Shown here piece by piece: positions 24,758-33,037 of a stretch of 59,045 nt of DNA. Both the position numbers and the translations under genes were made by a program. The stretch covers positions 1 through 59,045 of the forward strand of contig WQVD01000016.1 in the NCBI GenBank assembly GCA_009781755.1, read 5' to 3'. Below the pieces are notes generated by a model. It worked only from the letters and a program-made list of their open reading frames with translations, was not told the origin of the DNA and made no database searches. The DNA comes from Defluviitaleaceae bacterium. GTDB taxonomy: Bacteria; Bacillota; Clostridia; Lachnospirales; WQUN01. Within the stretch, counting starts at the first letter, position 1. Each line of letters starts with the position of its first letter.

Positions 24758-25794
24758 TGCCCGTCAACTACCACGAGCAAAAACACGCCGCACAAGTCAA
24801 GCGCCTGCGCGAAATTTTGACGACCCTGCCACCCTTCCTCTCCCCTTATTTCGGCAGCCTTAGCGACCAAACTTCCTCGCTCACACGGCTTGGTTACGCC
24901 TACGACTTGCGCATTTTCTTCAATTTTCTCGCAGACGAAGTTTTCCCCCGCCGCGAGATGACCTCCCTCACCGTCCAAGACATGCAAACCATCACCGCTG
25001 ACCACCTCCAGGCCTTCATGGAGTACCTCACTTTCTACATCCAAGGCGGCGAAAGCTTGCAAAACGCCGCACTCGGCAAGTCGCGCAAGCTGGCTGCCGT
25101 GCGCGGTCTATTCCGCTACCTATATATGAAACAACTCGTCACCGCCAACCCCGCTGAGCTCATTTCCTTCCCCAAAGTCAACGAGAAAGCCATCACATCC
25201 TTAGAAGTGGACGAAATCGCCAAACTCCTAGACGAAGTTGACTCCGGCGAAAAACTCTCACCCCGCCAACGCGCCTACCACGACCGTACCAAACACCGCG
25301 ACGCCGCCATCATCACCCTCCTGCTCGGTACTGGCATGCGCGTCTCCGAGTGCATCGGCATCGACATCGACGACATCGACTTCGCAACAGGCGGCATACG
25401 CGTGACCCGCAAGGGCGGCGACGGCATGATCCTCTACTTCGGCAAAGAAGTAGAAGCCGCTTTACAAGCCTACATGACCGAACGCATCCAAATCACCGCC
25501 ATCGCCGGTCACGAACAAGCCTTCTTCCTATCCCTGCAAAACCGCCGCATCACCGACCGCGCCGTCCAAAACCTCGTAAAAAAATACGCCTCGCTCGTAA
25601 CGCGGCTCAAAAAAATATCCCCGCATAAGTTGCGCTCGACTTTCGGCACGCAACTCTATGCGGAGACAGGGGATATTTATTTAGTGGCCAACGTACTGGG
25701 GCATGCGGATGTGAACACGACGCGCAAGCATTATGCGAAGATGGATGAGAATTATCGGCGGCGTGCGGCTAATGCGGTGCGGTTGCGGGAGTAG
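24757..25794 (+). CDS. Tyrosine recombinase (XerC/XerD-like)
   Basis: 345 aa. N-terminal SAM-like core-binding domain (YAYDLRIFFNFL) and C-terminal catalytic domain with Arg195 (GTGMRVSE), Lys219, His290 and Arg293 (SPHKLR), His316 (LGHADV) and nucleophile Tyr326 (KHYAK). It is complete and has all active residues. Its length is above the usual 295-300 aa owing to a longer N-terminus and an insertion near 160-180. The tldD-tldE-xer operon suggests a housekeeping Xer enzyme rather than an element integrase; no att-like site was recognised nearby. Confidence 0.9.
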   Translation: MPVNYHEQKHAAQVKRLREILTTLPPFLSPYFGSLSDQTSSLTRLGYAYDLRIFFNFLADEVFPRREMTSLTVQDMQTITADHLQAFMEYLTFYIQGGESLQNAALGKSRKLAAVRGLFRYLYMKQLVTANPAELISFPKVNEKAITSLEVDEIAKLLDEVDSGEKLSPRQRAYHDRTKHRDAAIITLLLGTGMRVSECIGIDIDDIDFATGGIRVTRKGGDGMILYFGKEVEAALQAYMTERIQITAIAGHEQAFFLSLQNRRITDRAVQNLVKKYASLVTRLKKISPHKLRSTFGTQLYAETGDIYLVANVLGHADVNTTRKHYAKMDENYRRRAANAVRLRE

Positions 25795-25795
25795 G

Positions 25796-25910
25796 GTCAA
25801 AGGATAAGGTCAAAAGACTAAGACCCCGGGCGCTGCCCGGACCCGCGAGGGGGAAGCGTTCCCCCTCGACCCCGCGCTGTGCTTCGCTGCACGCATTTAT
25901 CGAGAGTACA
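25796..25910 (+). repeat. Intergenic palindromic repeat, copy R3
   Basis: GACCCCGGGCGCTGCCCGG hairpin, GAGGGGGAAGCGTTCCCCCTC hairpin, CGCGCTGTGCTTCGC tail, then AGTACAA, all placed as in R1. Hairpin 1 has CCGGG instead of CTGGG on both arms, so the change is compensatory. Confidence 0.85.
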
Positions 25911-25914
25911 AGAT

Positions 25915-25950
25915 TAGCCCGCGCCGTTTGGCGCGGGTTATTTTTATTTT
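25915..25950 (+). terminator. Terminator after the recombinase gene
   Basis: A stem of about 10 pairs (AGCCCGCGCC with GGCGCGGGTT), then ATTTTTATTTT. Confidence 0.8.
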
Positions 25951-25958
25951 GGTATTAA

Positions 25959-26450
25959 TTAATCGGGTAACACCGTTGCGCCGTTTTCTTTCCAAATATC
26001 AATCATAGATATCATATTCTTCACTGCAGCGGCATCGGGGTTCCAAAATGCCGCTTCCGATGTACATATGTTGTCAAATTCTTTTCCGAAGATTAATTTC
26101 TTCTGTCCCGGTTGGCTGCCGCAACCGCATTTGCCGCAAACATGCGCACTTGCCCAAGCAAAATCCTTTAAATGCGCGAATTGCTCATCCAACGGAAAAT
26201 CATCGAGTTTGGTCAACGGATTGTCAAAAACCACCCAGCCGGGTGCGCCGTCAATGTCCATGATAATGATGATACACACCCATTTTCCTTCATACTCAAA
26301 GGCACTGTAATGCTCCGCATGGGGGGTCATTCCGCTCGCTTTCATGTACGCAATAAAATCCATTGCGTTCTTTAAATTGTCACCGTTTAATGCCGCCATG
26401 AGTTCATTTTCAATTCTTAGGCGACCATTGTCGTTGCTTTGTACGGACAT
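25959..26450 (-). CDS. Hypothetical protein with a Cys-rich loop
   Basis: 163 aa, no membrane segment. A CGKCGCG cluster near residue 112 could bind a metal. The first 50 residues are amphipathic helices, followed by a beta-rich part (WVCIIIIMDIDGAPGWVVF). GGGAGGG lies 7 nt upstream of the ATG, so translation is well supported. No family recognised. It stands alone between convergent repeat R3 and a divergent serine-hydrolase gene. Confidence 0.7.
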   Translation of the reverse strand: MSVQSNDNGRLRIENELMAALNGDNLKNAMDFIAYMKASGMTPHAEHYSAFEYEGKWVCIIIIMDIDGAPGWVVFDNPLTKLDDFPLDEQFAHLKDFAWASAHVCGKCGCGSQPGQKKLIFGKEFDNICTSEAAFWNPDAAAVKNMISMIDIWKENGATVLPD

Positions 26451-26517
26451 TTTTATTCCCTCCCTATTATTTAAAGTAATAATTATAACACGGACAAGGC
26501 AACCAACGTGTTCAATT

Positions 26518-26547
26518 TTGCAACTTAACCAAGCGTTAAGATATAAT
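26518..26547 (+). promoter_or_regulatory. Promoter of the serine hydrolase gene
   Basis: TTGCAA (26518-26523), an 18-nt spacer and TATAAT (26542-26547). The leader of about 110 nt contains a hairpin (GCCGATA with TATCGGC, 26565-26583). Confidence 0.55.
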
Positions 26548-26666
26548 CAGCCGTGCCAATACAAGCCGATATCATCTATCGGCACGGGATCATACATGTC
26601 AGCGGTGACATTTCCCGCAGGTGCACGTGCAACGATTTAACCAATACATCTTGAGAGGACAAAATC

Positions 26667-27716
26667 ATGAAAGATAAAATGAAGAATATATTTGACACTT
26701 GGCTTGCCGAAGAAACTGAGGATTTTAGCGGTGTGTTGTCTGCCACGGGGTGCGGCGGCATCATCCACCAACAAGCCATCGGGTGCAGAGACTTTGCTCA
26801 AGACTTGCCCAACACCACCGATACCGCTTTCGGCATTGCCAGCGGCACAAAGCTGTTCACCGGGTTGGCCGTCTGCAAGTTGATTGACAATGGCAAGCTG
26901 TCCTTGGATGCTAAGTTATGCGACCTCCTACCCCACGACTTGGGCGTAATCGACAAGCGTGTAACCGTGTACCAATTGCTTACACATACCTCCGGCGTGG
27001 GTGATTATGTGGACGAAGATGCGGAAGACTTTTATGAGCAATACGCTGCCATGATGGCCCAATACCCCGCCCGCGAATGGGAACGCTTGGATTATTACCT
27101 TCAAATGATCACCCCCCTACCCCCAAAATTCGCGCCCGGCGAACGGTTTTGCTATTCCAACTCCGGCTATGTACTACTCGGATTGGTAATAGAAGCCGTA
27201 AACGGCATTCCCTTCCAGCAATATGTAACGGACGAAATCATCCGGCCGTGCGGATTGGCGCACACGGGTTTCTACCGCGCGGATGCACTGCCCGACAACA
27301 CCGCCATTGGCTACAAACAAGACGACGATGATGAATGGACACCCAACACCCACAACTTGCCCATCATCGGCGGCTCCGACGGCGGCATATTCTCCTGCGC
27401 CGCCGACATCGACAAGTTGTGGCGCGCTATTTTCGCCCACAAAATCCTGTCTCCCGCCATGACCGACAACTTCCTCAAGCAGCACATCATCACCGAAACG
27501 GACGAAGAAGAAGGCACTACCGAAGGCTACGGATTGGGCGTGTACCGCAATGAAGACGACGGCAAGACCTTCTACTTTGCCATCGGCGCGGACGCGGGGG
27601 TGGGCTTCTTTACGGGCTATTACCCTGCAACACAAACGGTTGTTTCGGCCTTTTGCAACACCGGGTACAACGGCGCGTCGTTGCTATTTGACGACTTACC
27701 CGACTTGTTGGGATAA
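26667..27716 (+). CDS. Serine hydrolase, class C beta-lactamase/DD-peptidase-like
   Basis: 349 aa. Nucleophile motif S-x-x-K is SGTK (59-62) in F-G-I-A-S-G-T-K, and the second motif is Y-S-N (163-165) in CYSNSGYVLLG. The C-terminal beta strand AIGADAGVGFFTGY takes the place of the K-T-G/H-x-G motif. There is no signal peptide, so it is probably a cytoplasmic esterase or amidase-like member of Pfam Beta-lactamase rather than a resistance enzyme. Monocistronic, with its own promoter and terminator. Confidence 0.88.
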   Translation: MKDKMKNIFDTWLAEETEDFSGVLSATGCGGIIHQQAIGCRDFAQDLPNTTDTAFGIASGTKLFTGLAVCKLIDNGKLSLDAKLCDLLPHDLGVIDKRVTVYQLLTHTSGVGDYVDEDAEDFYEQYAAMMAQYPAREWERLDYYLQMITPLPPKFAPGERFCYSNSGYVLLGLVIEAVNGIPFQQYVTDEIIRPCGLAHTGFYRADALPDNTAIGYKQDDDDEWTPNTHNLPIIGGSDGGIFSCAADIDKLWRAIFAHKILSPAMTDNFLKQHIITETDEEEGTTEGYGLGVYRNEDDGKTFYFAIGADAGVGFFTGYYPATQTVVSAFCNTGYNGASLLFDDLPDLLG

Positions 27717-27738
27717 AACAAACGCAATTGATTTTCGC

Positions 27739-27780
27739 AATCCAACCGGTCGCAACTTGCGACCAGTTGGATTTTTTTTG
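27739..27780 (+). terminator. Terminator after the serine hydrolase
   Basis: A stem of about 17 pairs with one mismatch (AATCCAAC-GGTCGC with GCGACC-GTTGGATT), then TTTTTT. Confidence 0.88.
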
Positions 27781-27827
27781 CGCTCAGCTTTCCAACGGTG
27801 CGTTGATTTTCTCCAACGAATTTGCAA

Positions 27828-27856
27828 TTGTTCATTCTGCCCCAACCGCCTATACT
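27828..27856 (+). promoter_or_regulatory. Promoter of the HTH/zinc-finger gene
   Basis: TTGTTC (27828-27833), a 17-nt spacer and TATACT (27851-27856). Confidence 0.55.
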
Positions 27857-27894
27857 TTCATCACACCGGTGATACAAAAACAGGAGTAAACAAC

Positions 27895-28269
27895 ATGGAC
27901 ATAAAAATCGGAACGCGGATCAAAGAATTGCGCAAGCGCAAGAACATCACGCAGGAACAACTGGCCGAAGCCCTCGGCGTAACCAACCAAGCCATATCCA
28001 AGTGGGAAAGCGGCAACGGCTACCCGGATATTGCCTACATCGTACCCATCGCAAAGTATTTTGACGTTTCGGCGGATTATTTGCTGGGAAATATGTTGGT
28101 CAAATTGCTGGAAGTCGGTGACAAAAACAACGGCGTGCAATGCAATTGTTCTTTCTGCGGCAAAAGGAATGACCAAATACTCACGCTCATTTCCGGGCCC
28201 AACGATATTTATATTTGTAATGAATGTGTGGGGTTGTGCGTTGATACATTGATAAACAACCGCTTTTGA
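27895..28269 (+). CDS. XRE helix-turn-helix fused to a ClpX-type C4 zinc finger
   Basis: 124 aa, with AGGAG 9 nt upstream of the ATG. Residues 4-64 are a Cro/CI-type HTH (RIKELRKRKNITQEQLAEALGVTNQAISKWE). After a 15-residue linker, residues 83-116 match the ClpX N-terminal zinc-binding domain: C85-x-x-C88-G-K, then L-I-S-G-P, Y-I-C108-x-x-C111. In ClpX this module dimerises and binds adaptors and substrates. Here it is attached to a DNA-binding domain with no AAA+ part. A DNA-bound regulator that uses the finger for dimerisation or ClpXP-related interactions is a reasonable inference, not a demonstrated role. Confidence 0.88.
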   Translation: MDIKIGTRIKELRKRKNITQEQLAEALGVTNQAISKWESGNGYPDIAYIVPIAKYFDVSADYLLGNMLVKLLEVGDKNNGVQCNCSFCGKRNDQILTLISGPNDIYICNECVGLCVDTLINNRF

Positions 28270-28275
28270 TAGATA

Positions 28276-28358
28276 ACCGCCATTTGCAAATCCGCTCCCA
28301 TATGCTAAAATCGCGCAATATTTACCCCGCAATTTGAACTTGCAATGGCGGTTCAAAT
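28276..28358 (+). promoter_or_regulatory. Inverted repeat and -10 upstream of thrS
   Basis: ACCGCCATTTGCAA (28277-28290) and TTGCAATGGCGGT (about 28342-28355) are near-perfect complements, with a -10-like TAAAAT (about 28305) between them. No T-box elements (specifier loop or T-box sequence) are present, so this is either a DNA operator or a helix in a longer transcript. Confidence 0.35.
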
Positions 28359-28392
28359 CGCTATATCCGAATTAGTGACGGGAGCGATTCAC

Positions 28393-30171
28393 ATGCAAAA
28401 TCAAGGACAGAACCTCGAACAAAACCACGAACGGCCGCCCATCGACTTAAACGCCCTGCGGCACACCACCGCACACGTACTGGCGCAAGCCGTAAAACGC
28501 CTATACCCGACTGTGAAGCTGGCCATTGGCCCCAGCATTGCGGACGGGTTTTATTATGACTTCGATACGGACAAGCCCTTCACGCCCGAAGATTTGGCTG
28601 CCATCGAGAAGGAAATGAAGAAGATTATCAAGGAGAATTTGCCGCTGGAGTCCTTTGCGCTGGGCGGCGAGGAAGCCTTGCAATATGTAGATGAACAAGC
28701 AGAACCGTTTAAGCGCGAACTTATTGAAGATTTAATTACACCGAAGGATGCCGCGAAAGAGCCCGCTACAGAATTTTCCTTCTACAAGCAGGGCGAATTT
28801 GTGGACCTGTGCGCGGGGCCGCATTTGGACAAGACAGGGCGCATCAAGGCGTTCAAGTTGACCAACACCGCCGGTGCTTATTGGCGCGGAGACGAAAAGC
28901 GTCCGATGCTTTCGCGTATTTACGGCACGGCTTTCCCGACCAAGGATGAATTGGCTGCCCACTTGGAACGCATCGAAGAAGCCAAAAAGCGCGACCATCG
29001 CAAATTGGGGCGCGAAATGGGGCTGTTCTTCTTCAGCGAAGACGCACCGGGCATGCCTTTCTACATGCCCAAGGGATTACAACTCAAGAACCGACTCATC
29101 GAATATTGGCGCAAAGTGCACAAGCGTTATGGGTATCAAGAAATTTCTACCCCGCAAATCATGATGGGCAAGCTGTGGGAGCGCAGCGGCCACACCGGAT
29201 ATTATGTGGACAGCATGTACGGCACGGTCATTGATGAAGCGCAATATTACGTCAAACCCATGAACTGCCCCGGCGGCATGCTGGCATACGGCACGGAATT
29301 GCACAGTTACAAGGAATTCCCTCTGCGCTTGGCGGAATTGGGCTTGATTCACCGTGCGGAGCTTTCGGGCGCATTACACGGATTGATGCGTACACGGCAA
29401 TTTACCCAAGATGACGCGCATATCTTTATGATGAAATCGCAAGTGAAGGACGAATTGAAGAACGTCATCCGCTTGTATGAAGACGTATACGCCGCGTTTG
29501 GGCTCAGTGAATTCTCCTTCGAACTGTCCACCAAACCCGATGATGCCATCGGCACCGCCGAAGAATGGGAAGAAGCCGAAGCCGCCCTGCGCGAGGCATT
29601 GGAAGAAATGGGACGCGATTATGTCATCAATGAAGGCGACGGCGCATTCTACGGCCCCAAAATCGACTTCCAAATCCGCGATTCGCTGGGCCGCAGTTGG
29701 CAATGCGGCACCATCCAATACGACATGCAACTGCCGGTACGCTTCGACCTAACGTATATCGGCCCGGACGGCGGCAAGCACCAACCCGTGATGATCCACC
29801 GTACTTGCTTTGGCTCCATCGAGCGATTCCTTGGCGTGCTAACCGAACACAGCGCGGGTTGGTTCCCGTTCTGGCTCACGCCGGTGCAAGCCATGATTAT
29901 TCCCATATCCGAACGCCACCACGAAGCCGCGCAAAAAGTGCTGGCACAATTGGAAGAAGCCGGCATCCGCGCCACCTTGGACGACCGCGGCGAAAAAATG
30001 GGTTACAAAATCCGCGAAGCACAACTGGCCAAAATCCCCATGATGTTGGTGCTGGGCGACAAGGAAGTGGAAGAAAATAAAGTATCCCTGCGCAGCCGCG
30101 AAAACGGTGACGAAGGCGCGCAAGACCTAGGCGAACTCATCGCCAAATGGAAAATCGCATCGGATTTTTAA
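28393..30171 (+). CDS. thrS: Threonyl-tRNA synthetase lacking the TGS domain
   Basis: 592 aa from the ATG at 28393 (GGGAG upstream). It begins directly with the editing domain: H24-x-x-x-H28 (HTTAH) and CAGPHLD. E. coli-type ThrS has an extra N-terminal TGS domain of about 60 residues that is absent here. The class II catalytic core has zinc ligands in MNCPGG (Cys), QDDAH (His) and MIHRTCFGS (His), with motif 2 region RTRQFTQDD and motif 3 GSIERF. The anticodon-binding domain (LTPVQAMIIPISERH) closes the protein. A complete, functional enzyme is expected. Confidence 0.96.
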   Translation: MQNQGQNLEQNHERPPIDLNALRHTTAHVLAQAVKRLYPTVKLAIGPSIADGFYYDFDTDKPFTPEDLAAIEKEMKKIIKENLPLESFALGGEEALQYVDEQAEPFKRELIEDLITPKDAAKEPATEFSFYKQGEFVDLCAGPHLDKTGRIKAFKLTNTAGAYWRGDEKRPMLSRIYGTAFPTKDELAAHLERIEEAKKRDHRKLGREMGLFFFSEDAPGMPFYMPKGLQLKNRLIEYWRKVHKRYGYQEISTPQIMMGKLWERSGHTGYYVDSMYGTVIDEAQYYVKPMNCPGGMLAYGTELHSYKEFPLRLAELGLIHRAELSGALHGLMRTRQFTQDDAHIFMMKSQVKDELKNVIRLYEDVYAAFGLSEFSFELSTKPDDAIGTAEEWEEAEAALREALEEMGRDYVINEGDGAFYGPKIDFQIRDSLGRSWQCGTIQYDMQLPVRFDLTYIGPDGGKHQPVMIHRTCFGSIERFLGVLTEHSAGWFPFWLTPVQAMIIPISERHHEAAQKVLAQLEEAGIRATLDDRGEKMGYKIREAQLAKIPMMLVLGDKEVEENKVSLRSRENGDEGAQDLGELIAKWKIASDF

Positions 30172-30187
30172 TCCGATAGGCGTTTAA

Positions 30188-30826
30188 ATGAAAAACATTT
30201 TAATCTTCGGTCATTCCCGTGCGGGAAAGACGACGTTGGCGCAACGGTTGGGGCGCGAATTTCAGATGAATATCATCAACGAAGACCACTTGGTCAATAC
30301 GTTCGGCAAGGCGTTCCCGGCGCTGGGTATTGGCGAATGTCATGGATCGCTGACCTCACATGACATTCACATTGGCGGGGATGACATCGACTACGAACGC
30401 ACAACGCGTAATATCACGCCGTTTATGGCGTATTATTTGTGCGAATTAGCCAACCACGCACGGCAAGCTACGGGCACCCCGTTCGTGGCGGATTTGACGT
30501 TCTTCGACTTTGATGTAGCCATCCCGCTGATGCAGCAAACGCTGGCGGACGCTTGCGGCATGACACTGGCCGACGCGTTCATTTTCATCGGCTTGGACAA
30601 CCACAAAACCATCGAAGCCTTATTCGCCGATATACGCAAGCACGACACGGCGGAGGATTGGACGCATTCATTGTCTGATGATGAATTGCTGGCACATTGC
30701 GCTGAAAATGTCGGCGCAGATGAAGCCTTCTACGAAAAATGGCGCGGCTTGGCGTGGCAACGCTACGATGTAACCGAAGGCCGTAAGCGCGTGTTTGACC
30801 GCATCGCGGCGGATTTGAAAATATAG
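30188..30826 (+). CDS. Stand-alone P-loop kinase-like protein
   Basis: 212 aa. Walker A GHSRAGKTT (about 8-16) is close to the N-terminus, as in nucleoside, shikimate and aminoglycoside-type kinases. DLTFFDFD could supply a Walker-B-like acidic pair. No lid signature or substrate motif is recognisable. It lies 17 nt behind thrS and 12 nt ahead of the HExxH gene, so probably in one transcript. Two other short P-loop proteins of the same general build occur at 45986 and 51547. Substrate unknown. Confidence 0.7.
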   Translation: MKNILIFGHSRAGKTTLAQRLGREFQMNIINEDHLVNTFGKAFPALGIGECHGSLTSHDIHIGGDDIDYERTTRNITPFMAYYLCELANHARQATGTPFVADLTFFDFDVAIPLMQQTLADACGMTLADAFIFIGLDNHKTIEALFADIRKHDTAEDWTHSLSDDELLAHCAENVGADEAFYEKWRGLAWQRYDVTEGRKRVFDRIAADLKI

Positions 30827-30837
30827 GAGTGGATGTT

Positions 30838-31596
30838 TTGCATTCCCCATTTATTGCAATGCAGCTTGGTTACTTGGACGCGGTGTGTCAATTGCACCCG
30901 CGCGTCAAAAGCCTGCACGAATCATTGGAAGCATTGCAACCCATCGCCGTGGTACACGACGGCAATTTTTTTCTTTTCGTTCCGAACCAAGGCAAATACG
31001 AATTTATCATGACGCACCCCACGCCGTTCCCCATCACGTTTGACATTCAAGCGGCGTTCCCGCTAGATTTTTACGATAATAAATTCGCCGCTATTCTTAC
31101 AGAGAAAACACTGGCAAATCCTGACGCATACGACGTTATTTTTCACGAATTCGTCCATTGCTACCAAGGCAACACCTTCGAATTTGCAATAAAAAATGAA
31201 CTCAAAATCAACAAAACACAAACGGAAGCGGGCAATTACTCGTGGGAAATCAGCTACTCCTTCCCCTATGCAGACAATGTTTTTTGCGCGGCAACCGAGC
31301 AGCTAGACGACTTTCCAACATACATCAAAACGATGAAAGCCCACTTGCAAATTGCTGATTACGAATATTTAATCTGGCAAGCATGGAAAGAAGGCTTCGC
31401 GCGGTACGTGCAAAATCTTGTCCGCACAACATTGGGCCAACCACCCATCGAAGAGGCTTTAATCCAACCCTTCGACCGAATCAGCTTGTACGAACTGGGC
31501 AACCGCTACATCGATACCTTGGTAAAATCCAATGCCACGCACCTGCGCGATCTGCACAAATTATTCCGCACCATGTACGGCAATGACACCGATTAA
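30838..31596 (+). CDS. HExxH zinc-metallopeptidase-like protein
   Basis: 252 aa if it starts at TTG 30838, which has AGGAG 8 nt upstream; the GTG at 30829 overlaps that AGGAG and is unlikely. The zinc motif H103-E-F-V-H107 sits in a hydrophobic helix (AYDVIFHEFVHCYQG), and Glu185 in WKEGFARY is a plausible third ligand, the gluzincin arrangement. No signal peptide is present, so it would act in the cytoplasm. The 3' end overlaps the methyltransferase start by 14 nt. Family not recognised beyond the fold. Confidence 0.65.
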   Translation: MHSPFIAMQLGYLDAVCQLHPRVKSLHESLEALQPIAVVHDGNFFLFVPNQGKYEFIMTHPTPFPITFDIQAAFPLDFYDNKFAAILTEKTLANPDAYDVIFHEFVHCYQGNTFEFAIKNELKINKTQTEAGNYSWEISYSFPYADNVFCAATEQLDDFPTYIKTMKAHLQIADYEYLIWQAWKEGFARYVQNLVRTTLGQPPIEEALIQPFDRISLYELGNRYIDTLVKSNATHLRDLHKLFRTMYGNDTD

Positions 31597-33010
31597 AGCC
31601 GCTCCCCTACCCAAAACCTTCCTCACCCAAATGCAAAAACAGTTGGGCGAGGATTTTTTTACGTTCGCGGCAGCATATGAACAACCACCATGGCGCGGGG
31701 TACGAACAAATTTGTTGAAAAGTGACAAACCCCTGGGGCACAGCCCCACCCATCCCATCCCCTGGTGCGCGGAAGGCCTCGCCTTCCGCGACGACCTTCG
31801 CCTTGGCCAAACGTTGGCCTACCTCGCAGGGCTGTTCTATCTGCAAGAACCTTCTGCCATGTCATCGGCAGCGATGCTGGACGCACAACCGGGCGAACGT
31901 GTGCTGGATTTGTGCGCGGCACCGGGCGGCAAAACGACGCAAATCGCGGGGGCAATGCAGGGGCAAGGGCTGCTGGTGGCAAATGATGCCAGCCCCACGC
32001 GGATCCAAGCGTTGGTGCGTAACTTGGAACGCGCAGGGGTGCGCAACGCCGTGGTCACGACAGAGCAACCGCGCAAGTTGGCAGAACGTTTTGCGGGTTT
32101 CTTCGACCGGGTGCTGGTGGATGCGCCTTGCAGCGGCGAAGGGATGTTCCGCCGCGATGCGGATGTAGTGAAGGCGTATACGGCCAACAAACCCGAGGCC
32201 TGCGCCGCCATTCAATTGGATATCTTGCGGCATGCGGCCACGATGGTACGCCCCGGCGGACGGCTGGTGTATTCGACGTGTACGTTCAATACGGTGGAAA
32301 ATGAAGGCACCATTGAGAAATTTTTGGCCGAGCAAAACGCCGAAGGGGTCGCATTTACATTGGCGAAAACAAAGCGAATTTGGCCGCATAAAGACATTGG
32401 CGAAGGGCATTTTGTGGCGGTGATGACACGGGAAATGCCGAAAAATTCCGAGCCCACGCCTGCGAAAAATAAAACCACCGCGCCGGATACTGCCATGCTT
32501 ACGCCATTCAAAACTTTTTGCCAAACAACCCTGTCCGCGCCTGCCGCACAATATTTTTTCGACAGTCAAGTGGTTAGTCAGGCTAACCACTTGTACTTGC
32601 AACCCGAATCCACAGACCTACGCGGACTGCGCGTGGCGCGTGCGGGCTGGCACTTGGGCGAGGTTTCGAAGGGTACGCTAAAAAGCGAAACCGGCAAAAA
32701 CCGACGGCAAGCCCCCGACGCACCGCGCACATCAGCCGAAGCCGAAGGACGTTTCACCCCGTCGCAAGGGCTGGCAATGGGCTTGCGGTTGGCAGACGCC
32801 CGCTACGTCGCACACCTTTCCGAAGCCGACGCATGGCGCTACACCCGCGGCGAATCACTGGACGCAGATGCGATAAACATCAACCATGACATTCGGTACC
32901 CCACCCCCAAACCTTGGGTACTTGTCGGCTACAACGGCCACCCACTGGGCTGGGCACGCTGGGTACAAGGCCGACTCAAAAACCAACTCCCCACCGGCTG
33001 GGTGCGGTAA
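31583..33010 (+). CDS. RsmF/YebU-like RNA m5C methyltransferase
   Basis: 475 aa from the ATG at 31583. SAM-binding motif VLDLCAAPGGKTTQIA (107-122) and the two cysteines of NSUN enzymes: Cys183 in DAPCSGEGMF and catalytic Cys233 in YSTCTFN. A C-terminal extension of about 210 residues with a PUA-like end (YNGHPLGWARWV) fits RsmF-type 16S rRNA methyltransferases rather than RsmB, which has an N-terminal NusB domain. No Shine-Dalgarno is apparent; initiation is probably coupled to the overlapping HExxH gene. Confidence 0.9.
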   Translation: MTPIKAAPLPKTFLTQMQKQLGEDFFTFAAAYEQPPWRGVRTNLLKSDKPLGHSPTHPIPWCAEGLAFRDDLRLGQTLAYLAGLFYLQEPSAMSSAAMLDAQPGERVLDLCAAPGGKTTQIAGAMQGQGLLVANDASPTRIQALVRNLERAGVRNAVVTTEQPRKLAERFAGFFDRVLVDAPCSGEGMFRRDADVVKAYTANKPEACAAIQLDILRHAATMVRPGGRLVYSTCTFNTVENEGTIEKFLAEQNAEGVAFTLAKTKRIWPHKDIGEGHFVAVMTREMPKNSEPTPAKNKTTAPDTAMLTPFKTFCQTTLSAPAAQYFFDSQVVSQANHLYLQPESTDLRGLRVARAGWHLGEVSKGTLKSETGKNRRQAPDAPRTSAEAEGRFTPSQGLAMGLRLADARYVAHLSEADAWRYTRGESLDADAININHDIRYPTPKPWVLVGYNGHPLGWARWVQGRLKNQLPTGWVR

Positions 33011-33037
33011 AAATTCTCAAAATCGGAGGTATTAACA

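Noticed and set aside
24757..25794. Tyrosine recombinase as the integrase of a mobile element
   Set aside because: It is translationally coupled to tldD/tldE, has no flanking att-like repeats or tRNA target, and no cargo genes follow.
26667..27716. Serine hydrolase as a beta-lactam resistance gene
   Set aside because: There is no signal peptide, and the third active-site motif is not a clear K-T-G; a general esterase/peptidase-like member is more likely.
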